A DNA stretch of 11,191 bases from Clostridiales bacterium (GTDB lineage Bacteria > Bacillota > Clostridia > Lutisporales > Lutisporaceae), in the NCBI GenBank assembly GCA_012842725.1, contig DUSG01000248.1, forward strand, positions 1-11,191. Reading direction: 5' to 3'. The notes beneath the pieces were generated by a model. The model did no database searches. It was given only the letters and a program-made list of their open reading frames with translations, and was not told where the DNA came from. A program made the position numbers and the translations under genes. Below are positions 7,253 through 11,191 of this stretch, piece after piece; position 1 is the stretch's first letter, and the number at the start of each line of letters is the position of its first letter.

Positions 7253-8581
7253 ATGAATGAATTAATCCAAAGGATACCACCGCATAGCATAGAAGCAGAA
7301 CAATCTGTTTTAGGAGCCATGTTATTGGATAAAGAAGCTATATCCACTGCTTCTGAGGTGCTGAAAGGTGATGATTTCTACAGAGAAGTCCATAAGGAAA
7401 TATTCGAAGCAATTATAGATATATATAATGAGAATAAACCAGTAGATTTGATTACCTTAACGGAAAAATTAAAAGGCAGGAATACCCTTGAAGCTGTCGG
7501 TGGTATTACATACCTTACTCAGCTTATGAATATTGTTCCCACAACTCACAATATAGAATATTACGTAAAGATTGTTGAAGAAAAATCTTTGCTGAGAAAG
7601 CTTATAAAATCTTCCAGCGATATTATGTCCAAATGTTACGAAAACCCTGAAGATTCCGGTGAAATAATAGATCAGGCAGAAAAAAGCATATTCGATATTT
7701 CTTTGAGCAGGTCCACAAGAGGCTTTGTGCCCATTAAGCAGATTTTGACTTCCAATTTTGACAAAATTGAAGAGCTGTATTTAAAAAAGGGTAAAATAAC
7801 CGGAATACCAACAGGTTTTGTTGATTTAGACAATAAATTATCCGGTCTGCAGAAATCAGATTTTATATTGATTGCAGGAAGGCCTTCCATGGGAAAATCG
7901 GCACTTATGATGAACATTGTACATCATGTAGCTGTCAGGGAGAGAATTCCTGTAGCTGTATTTTCCCTTGAAATGTCTAAAGAACAGCTTTCACAAAGGT
8001 TGCTTTGTGCAGAAGCTTTAATAGATGCTCATAGGCTGAGAACCGGAGACATAACGGAAGATGAATGGATAAAGCTGGCCAGAGCCATGGGTGTATTGGC
8101 TGATAAGCCAATATTTATAGATGATACACCTGCCATCACCATAACAGAGATGAGAGCTAAATGCAGAAGATTGAAGATAGAACATGGTTTAGGCTTGGTT
8201 GCCATAGACTACTTACAGCTCATGTCAGGCGGCAGCAAATATGACAGCAGGCAACAGGAAGTCTCTGATATATCAAGGTCTTTAAAAGCCCTTGCCAGAG
8301 AACTGGACGTGCCTGTAATTGCGCTTTCTCAGCTAAGCCGTGCACCGGAGATGAGATCCGATCACAGGCCTGTATTATCAGACCTCAGAGAATCAGGAGC
8401 TATTGAACAGGACGCAGATGTTGTAATGCTTCTGTACAGGGATGAATATTACAATCCTGATACGGACAAAAAGAATATTGGTGAAGTGATTATTGCCAAG
8501 CAAAGAAACGGCCCTACCGGTGTAGTGGAATTGGTATGGTTAGGTCAATTTACAAAATTTGTAGATAAAGCAAAAATATAA
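7253..8581 (+). CDS. dnaB: Replicative DNA helicase DnaB (called DnaC in Bacillus)
   Basis: A 442-residue hexameric helicase that unwinds DNA at the fork and recruits primase. The N-terminal helical domain (about 1-150) begins with the typical RIPPHSIEAEQSVLGAML. The RecA-like C-terminal domain carries Walker A GRPSMGKS (209-216), catalytic E240 in FSLEMS, Walker B D319 in AIDYLQLM, the SQLSRAPE motif (359-366), SDLRESGAIEQDAD (376-389) and the K416/R418 pair that contacts the neighbouring subunit. No intein is present. ATG 7253 is chosen because GAGGTG (7242-7247) sits 5 bases upstream; a GTG at 7247 would overlap that site. It is the last gene of the operon. Confidence 0.98.
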   Translation: MNELIQRIPPHSIEAEQSVLGAMLLDKEAISTASEVLKGDDFYREVHKEIFEAIIDIYNENKPVDLITLTEKLKGRNTLEAVGGITYLTQLMNIVPTTHNIEYYVKIVEEKSLLRKLIKSSSDIMSKCYENPEDSGEIIDQAEKSIFDISLSRSTRGFVPIKQILTSNFDKIEELYLKKGKITGIPTGFVDLDNKLSGLQKSDFILIAGRPSMGKSALMMNIVHHVAVRERIPVAVFSLEMSKEQLSQRLLCAEALIDAHRLRTGDITEDEWIKLARAMGVLADKPIFIDDTPAITITEMRAKCRRLKIEHGLGLVAIDYLQLMSGGSKYDSRQQEVSDISRSLKALARELDVPVIALSQLSRAPEMRSDHRPVLSDLRESGAIEQDADVVMLLYRDEYYNPDTDKKNIGEVIIAKQRNGPTGVVELVWLGQFTKFVDKAKI

Positions 8582-8606
8582 ATCGCTATTTTCGCGGTTA
8601 TTTTTT
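8581..8606 (+). terminator. Intrinsic terminator after dnaB
   Basis: AATCGC (8581-8586) pairs with GCGGTT (8594-8599, one G-U pair) around a 7-base loop, followed by A and six T. The stem uses the last base of the dnaB stop codon. It is short, so termination may be partial. Confidence 0.65.
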
Positions 8607-8625
8607 ATAAATTTAATGAATATCA

Positions 8626-8668
8626 TCAAGTTATCCACAGAATATTATGTAAAAGGTGGATAAGTTGA
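8626..8668. repeat. 13-bp inverted repeat built on two opposed DnaA boxes
   Basis: TCAAGTTATCCAC (8626-8638) and GTGGATAAGTTGA (8656-8668) are inverted copies with 12 of 13 positions matching and 17 bases between them. Each arm contains a DnaA box (8631-8639 exact; 8655-8663 one mismatch). In RNA it would form an 8-bp helix, one G-G mismatch and 4 more pairs, but no T-run follows, so it is not an obvious terminator. Confidence 0.7.
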
Positions 8669-8690
8669 ATAATGCAAAAAATAGCTATTC

Positions 8691-8703
8691 TTCAATTATT
8701 GAA
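8691..8703. repeat. Perfect palindrome TTCAAT-T-ATTGAA
   Basis: Two perfect 6-base arms around a central T, within the DnaA-box region. It could be an operator half-site pair for an unknown dimeric regulator. It is AT-rich and short, so chance is also plausible. Confidence 0.4.
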
Positions 8704-8747
8704 ATCACATGTATAGAAACGATTATTCGAACATATGTGCATATCTC

Positions 8748-8774
8748 TGTGGATAATGTGGATAATGTGGATTT
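8748..8774 (-). repeat. Three head-to-tail 9-bp DnaA boxes with no spacer
   Basis: TGTGGATAA, TGTGGATAA and TGTGGATTT follow each other directly. The first two are exact reverse-strand DnaA boxes and the third has two mismatches at its end. The repeat period of 9 bases equals the box length, so adjacent DnaA molecules would sit slightly less than one helical turn apart. The array is the densest part of the cluster. Confidence 0.9.
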
Positions 8775-8915
8775 AAAATCTGTAAAAGACGCAAAGTAGA
8801 AAATACAGAATCTTGATTCAATATGCATAAAAATGGCAGATTTACATAATAAATGTTGAATTAAACCTGAGAAATATGTCAAAAAACATGGGCTGTTGAT
8901 AACTTGTGCTTTTAG

Positions 8916-8944
8916 TTGACTATAAAAATTACATCTGTTAATAT
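8916..8944 (+). promoter_or_regulatory. Promoter for the FAD-dependent dehydrogenase gene
   Basis: TTGACT (-35, 8916-8921), a 17-base spacer and TAATAT (-10, 8939-8944) preceded by an extended TGn (8936-8938). The start would be near 8951. A near-consensus DnaA box (8894-8902) ends 13 bases upstream of the -35, and another (8979-8987) lies in the leader, so DnaA could affect this promoter (inference). Confidence 0.68.
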
Positions 8945-9016
8945 AAAATACGGTCAGAATTCCATGAAAATTATGACTTGTGGACAAAGGGAAATTGCTT
9001 AAAAAGGGTGAAAAAT

Positions 9017-10432
9017 ATGAAAAATAAATATGATGTGATAATTATAGGCGCTGGACCTGCAGGTATATTTACTGCTTTGGAACTAGTAAAGAAGAAAAAA
9101 GGTTTGGATATACTAATATTGGATAAAGGAAGGGCTTTGTCCCAGAGAAAATGTCCTGCCAGAAATCTTGGAAGATGCGCAGGCTGCGACCCATGCGGTA
9201 TAACCTTTGGATGGTCAGGTGCGGGAGCATTTAGTGATGGCAAGTTGTCCTTAAGTCCGGAAGTAGGAGGAAATATAACTGATTACATGACAGAAGATGA
9301 GGCAAAAGAATTGATAGATTATGCCGATTCTATTTATTTAAGTTTCGGAGCTCAAAGTGAAGTACACGGATTAAACAGCAAAGTAATAGACGATATCAAA
9401 TATGAAGCATCGAAGCATAATATTCAGCTGATACCTTGTCCTGTGAGACATTTGGGAACGGAAAAAGCATATTATGTTTTAGAAGGTATGTATGATTATT
9501 TGGTTAATGACGGCAAAGTTACTTTTTCAGAAATGACTACGGTAATAGATATATTGGAAGAAAACAGAACAGCTAAAGCTGTTGTTATCCGTACAAAAGA
9601 CAATGAAATTAAAACCATTGAAGGAGACTTTATTGTTGCAGCACCTGGAAGAGGCGGTGCAGAATGGCTTTCAGAACAAACCAGAAAATTATCCATAAGC
9701 ACCAACAATAATGCGGTTGATATCGGAGTAAGAGTAGAGGTTCCTAACAGCATTATGGACCATTTGACCAAGGACCTTTATGAAGCTAAACTGGTTTATT
9801 ATTCAGATACTTTCGATAACAAAGTGAGAACATTCTGCATGAATCCAGGCGGTGTTGTGTCACAAGAAAACTATGAAGGTGGGTTGGCTCTCGTCAATGG
9901 CCATAGCTATGCAGACGAGAATCTTAAAACTGATAATACAAATTTTGCTTTGCTGGTTTCTACCAGATTTACCGAACCCTTTAAAGAACCTATAGAATAT
10001 GGAAAATATATAGCAAGACTGGCTAATATGTTAACAGGCGGCGGTATTTTAGTTCAGAGGTTGGGAGATCTGCTTCAGGGAAGAAGAACAGACAAAGACA
10101 GATTGAAAAAATCAACCACCATACCCACGTTAAAGAATGCTGTGCCCGGAGATTTGAGTTATGTGCTTCCTCACAGATACCTTGTGTCCATTATAGAGGC
10201 ATTAAAGGCCTTTGATAATATAGCACCTGGTCTATATTCAAAAAACACTTTATTATATGGTGTAGAATGCAAATTTTACTCCAGTAAAGTCCAGGTAAAT
10301 GATAAATTTGAAACTTCAGTAAAGAACCTATATACAATAGGAGATGGAGCAGGAATTACAAGAGGACTTATGCAGGCTTCAGTGACAGGCATAGTTGTAG
10401 CAAGGGATATAATAGAAAAGATAAATCGATAG
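9017..10432 (+). CDS. Uncharacterised NAD(P)/FAD-dependent dehydrogenase (COG2509 type)
   Basis: A 471-residue soluble flavoprotein. The N-terminal Rossmann motif VIIIGAGPAG (7-16) and an acidic-end strand LILDKG bind the FAD adenosine. A cysteine cluster follows, C46, C54, C57 and C60 (C-x7-C-x2-C-x2-C), then GWSGAGAFSDGKL (65-77). The C-terminal FAD motif is YTIGDGAG (439-446), followed by a helix TRGLMQASVTGIVVA. This layout fits a family of uncharacterised FAD dehydrogenases common in anaerobes; substrate and acceptor are unknown. The cysteines could hold zinc or an iron-sulfur cluster, which is inference. ATG 9017 is chosen over TTG 8978 because AGGGTGA (9005-9011) lies 5 bases upstream. 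It is probably monocistronic, with its own promoter at 8916-8944. Confidence 0.87.
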   Translation: MKNKYDVIIIGAGPAGIFTALELVKKKKGLDILILDKGRALSQRKCPARNLGRCAGCDPCGITFGWSGAGAFSDGKLSLSPEVGGNITDYMTEDEAKELIDYADSIYLSFGAQSEVHGLNSKVIDDIKYEASKHNIQLIPCPVRHLGTEKAYYVLEGMYDYLVNDGKVTFSEMTTVIDILEENRTAKAVVIRTKDNEIKTIEGDFIVAAPGRGGAEWLSEQTRKLSISTNNNAVDIGVRVEVPNSIMDHLTKDLYEAKLVYYSDTFDNKVRTFCMNPGGVVSQENYEGGLALVNGHSYADENLKTDNTNFALLVSTRFTEPFKEPIEYGKYIARLANMLTGGGILVQRLGDLLQGRRTDKDRLKKSTTIPTLKNAVPGDLSYVLPHRYLVSIIEALKAFDNIAPGLYSKNTLLYGVECKFYSSKVQVNDKFETSVKNLYTIGDGAGITRGLMQASVTGIVVARDIIEKINR

Positions 10433-10458
10433 AAATATGTCATAAACAGTATTTACTA

Positions 10459-10487
10459 TTGAAAAATTTCATTATTGCTATTATAAT
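10459..10487 (+). promoter_or_regulatory. Upstream promoter of the tRNA region
   Basis: TTGAAA (10459-10464), 17 bases, then a perfect TATAAT (10482-10487). Transcription from about 10494 would pass through the inverted repeat at 10509-10531 and reach the tRNA genes. It may be a second tRNA promoter or drive a short transcript of its own. Confidence 0.6.
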
Positions 10488-10508
10488 ATCAGTACATCAC
10501 TAATTTAA

Positions 10509-10531
10509 ATAGCAAAAGCAAAATTTGCTAT
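10509..10531. repeat. 8-bp perfect hairpin between the two tRNA-region promoters
   Basis: ATAGCAAA (10509-10516) and TTTGCTAT (10524-10531) flank a 7-base loop, followed by eight A. It has no T-run on the + strand, so it is not a classical terminator for the upstream gene. Read on the - strand it is followed by a weak T-rich run. No clear intrinsic terminator for the FAD dehydrogenase gene is otherwise visible. Confidence 0.5.
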
Positions 10532-10552
10532 AAAAAAAACACAAAAATTATG

Positions 10553-10581
10553 TTGACAAAATGCTATTAAGCATGTAGAAT
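10553..10581 (+). promoter_or_regulatory. Main promoter of the tRNA operon
   Basis: A consensus -35 TTGACA (10553-10558), 17 bases, and -10 TAGAAT (10576-10581). The transcript would start near 10588, about 26 bases before tRNA-Lys. This is the strongest promoter match in the window. Confidence 0.85.
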
Positions 10582-10588
10582 GTATTAA

Positions 10589-10608
10589 TGTGAGCGTCGT
10601 TACTCACA
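10589..10608 (+). other. Small hairpin in the tRNA operon leader
   Basis: TGTGAG (10589-10594) pairs with CTCACA (10603-10608) around an 8-base loop. It sits right at the predicted transcript 5' end and 5 bases before tRNA-Lys. It could protect the 5' end or present the precursor to RNase P; this is inference. Confidence 0.45.
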
Positions 10609-10613
10609 AAAGT

Positions 10614-10689
10614 GATCCACTAGCTCAGTCGGTAGAGCACATGACTTTTAATCATGGTGTCCGGAGTTCGATTCTCCGGTGGATCACCA
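10614..10689 (+). tRNA. tRNA-Lys (anticodon UUU)
   Basis: A 76-base cloverleaf. The acceptor stem GATCCAC/GTGGATC is perfect, the D arm is TAGCTCAG...GAGC, the anticodon stem CATGA/TCATG surrounds loop CTTTTAA (anticodon TTT), and the T stem CGGAG/CTCCG surrounds TTCGATT. The discriminator is A and CCA is encoded. First of five tRNAs in the operon. Confidence 0.97.
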
Positions 10690-10693
10690 TCGT

Positions 10694-10768
10694 GGCCCGT
10701 TGGTCAAGCGGTTAAGACATCGCCCTTTCACGGCGGTAACAGGGGTTCGAGTCCCCTACGGGTCACCA
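10694..10768 (+). tRNA. tRNA-Glu (anticodon UUC)
   Basis: A 75-base cloverleaf. The acceptor stem GGCCCGT/ACGGGTC has one G-U pair. The anticodon stem TCGCC/GGCGG surrounds CTTTCAC (anticodon TTC), and the T stem AGGGG/CCCCT surrounds TTCGAGT. CCA is encoded. It starts 4 bases after tRNA-Lys. Confidence 0.97.
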
Positions 10769-10773
10769 TATTC

Positions 10774-10849
10774 GGGCGCATAGCTCAGCTGGGAGAGCAC
10801 CTGCCTTACAAGCAGGGGGTCATAGGTTCAAGCCCTATTGTGCCCACCA
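10774..10849 (+). tRNA. tRNA-Val (anticodon UAC)
   Basis: A 76-base cloverleaf. The acceptor stem GGGCGCA/TGTGCCC has one G-U pair. The anticodon stem CCTGC/GCAGG surrounds CTTACAA (anticodon TAC), and the T stem ATAGG/CCTAT surrounds TTCAAGC. Discriminator A; CCA is encoded. Confidence 0.97.
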
Positions 10850-10877
10850 TTTTTATATCTAAGAATAATATAAAAGA

Positions 10878-10954
10878 GGCCCAGTAGTTCAGTTGGTTAG
10901 AATGCCAGCCTGTCACGCTGGAGGTCGACGGTTCGAGCCCGTTCTGGGTCGCCA
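10878..10954 (+). tRNA. tRNA-Asp (anticodon GUC)
   Basis: A 77-base cloverleaf. The acceptor stem is GGCCCAG/CTGGGTC. The anticodon stem CCAGC/GCTGG surrounds CTGTCAC (anticodon GTC), and the T stem GACGG/CCGTT surrounds TTCGAGC. Discriminator G, the identity base of tRNA-Asp; CCA is encoded. The 28-base gap before it is the longest in the array. Confidence 0.97.
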
Positions 10955-10960
10955 TCATAA

Positions 10961-11036
10961 GCTGGTGTAGCTCAATAGGCAGAGCAGCTGACTTGTAATC
11001 AGCAGGTTGGCGGTTCGATTCCGTTCACCAGCTCCA
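10961..11036 (+). tRNA. tRNA-Thr (anticodon UGU)
   Basis: A 76-base cloverleaf. The acceptor stem GCTGGTG/CACCAGC is perfect. The anticodon stem GCTGA/TCAGC surrounds CTTGTAA (anticodon TGT), and the T stem GGCGG/CCGTT (two G-U pairs) surrounds TTCGATT. The discriminator is T and CCA is encoded. Last tRNA before the terminator. Confidence 0.97.
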
Positions 11037-11040
11037 TTTG

Positions 11041-11074
11041 AAAAAAAGTATCGCATAAGTGCGATACTTTTTTT
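11041..11074 (+). terminator. Strong, probably bidirectional terminator of the tRNA operon
   Basis: A 15-bp perfect stem: seven A plus GTATCGCA (11041-11055) pairs with TGCGATAC plus seven T (11060-11074) around TAAG. A-run and T-run flank the GC core, so it can work in both directions. Confidence 0.95.
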
Positions 11075-11104
11075 ATTGCTAAGGAAAGTATAAATTTTTT
11101 GGTC

Positions 11105-11133
11105 TGCACAAATGTTTTAAAATCAAGTAAAAT
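11105..11133 (+). promoter_or_regulatory. Weak candidate promoter for the gene entering at the right edge
   Basis: TGCACA (11105-11110), 17 bases, then TAAAAT (11128-11133). An overlapping TAAAAT at 11118-11123 is an alternative -10. It is plausible because the tRNA terminator isolates the next gene, but the -35 is poor. Confidence 0.4.
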
Positions 11134-11173
11134 GAAGATATTGAAGTTAAGCAAAAAATATGGAGACAAAAAA

Positions 11174-11191
11174 ATGAGTAAAACAAATATA
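11174..11191 (+). CDS. Start of a further gene, cut by the window edge
   Basis: ATG at 11174 with GGAG (11162-11165) 8 bases upstream, followed by six open codons (MSKTNI) to the end of the window. This is too short to identify. The start is supported only by the ribosome binding site and its position after a terminator and possible promoter. Confidence 0.45.

Larger units (their letters stand above)
8631..8987. promoter_or_regulatory. DnaA-box cluster in the dnaB downstream intergenic region
   Basis: Measured against the DnaA box TTATCCACA, the non-coding stretch and the start of the next leader hold seven sites. They are 8631-8639 (+ strand, exact), 8655-8663 (- strand, 8/9), 8748-8756 (-, exact), 8757-8765 (-, exact), 8766-8774 (-, 7/9), 8894-8902 (-, TGTTGATAA, 8/9) and 8979-8987 (-, TGTGGACAA, 8/9). 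The intervening DNA is very AT-rich and has no supportable gene. DnaA is the replication initiator and also a transcription factor. This could be a DnaA-sequestering or regulatory cluster near the origin, or an origin element. All flanking genes run the same way, which argues against a bidirectional oriC at this exact place. Confidence 0.8.

Noticed and set aside
8685..8987. 100-residue open frame on the - strand across the DnaA-box region
   Set aside because: It has low complexity, no recognised family and no convincing ribosome binding site. It runs through the tandem boxes and the promoter, so it is probably fortuitous.
8601..9016. The chromosomal oriC lying in this gap
   Set aside because: Not called as oriC because dnaA/dnaN are not in the window and genes on both sides run in the same direction, with no strand switch. 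It is kept as a possibility in the DnaA-cluster finding.
8979..9016. TTG start at 8978 for the FAD dehydrogenase
   Set aside because: It would add 13 residues before the Rossmann strand, lacks a ribosome binding site and overlaps a DnaA box. ATG 9017 has a well-placed AGGGTGA.
8870..10442. 12-base direct repeat AGAAATATGTCA at 8870-8881 and 10431-10442, flanking the FAD dehydrogenase gene
   Set aside because: This looked like a possible insertion scar, but a few AT-rich 12-mers are expected to recur by chance in 11 kb. There are no mobile-element genes or terminal inverted repeats.
10654..10887. 77-residue open frame over the tRNA genes
   Set aside because: Its translation comes entirely from tRNA-Lys, Glu and Val sequence; the SSPL/SSPI repeats are T-arm sequences read in frame.

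Overview
The window looks like ordinary chromosome from a low-GC, endospore-forming anaerobe of the Clostridia (Firmicutes). The evidence is AT-rich intergenic DNA, strong AGGAGG-type ribosome binding sites, several TTG starts, the gene order rpsF-ssb-rpsR / yybS-gdpP-rplI-lonC-dnaB, and LonC, a Lon paralogue known only from some spore formers. Genus cannot be fixed from this sequence. Every gene lies on the + strand. In Bacillus-type genomes these genes lie close to oriC and are transcribed away from it, so the origin is probably to the left of the window (inference).

Layout. 1-432: the end of an MscS-type mechanosensitive channel gene and a small DUF951 gene. 442-1550: a self-contained operon with a promoter, a leader RNA resembling the S6:S18 autoregulatory element, rpsF, ssb, rpsR and an intrinsic terminator. 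1555-8606: a long operon with a MazG-like gene, yybS (DUF2232), gdpP (c-di-AMP phosphodiesterase), rplI, lonC and dnaB, closed by a weaker hairpin terminator. yybS/gdpP and gdpP/rplI overlap as ATGA. 8607-9016: a 0.4-kb AT-rich non-coding region with seven exact or near-exact DnaA boxes, three of them head-to-tail with no spacer, and a good promoter next to two boxes. 9017-10432: an uncharacterised FAD-dependent dehydrogenase (COG2509 type) with a four-cysteine cluster. 10433-11074: two promoters, two small hairpins, five tRNA genes (Lys-UUU, Glu-UUC, Val-UAC, Asp-GUC, Thr-UGU) and a strong terminator. 11174-end: the first codons of a further gene.

How it fits together. The region combines translation (S6, S18, L9, five tRNAs), replication (SSB, DnaB and a DnaA-binding region), c-di-AMP turnover (GdpP) and spore-stage proteolysis (LonC). 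Most of this is a conserved housekeeping cluster. I see no defence island, phage, IS element or CRISPR array. The DnaA-box cluster downstream of dnaB is the feature that gene annotation would miss and most deserves follow-up.
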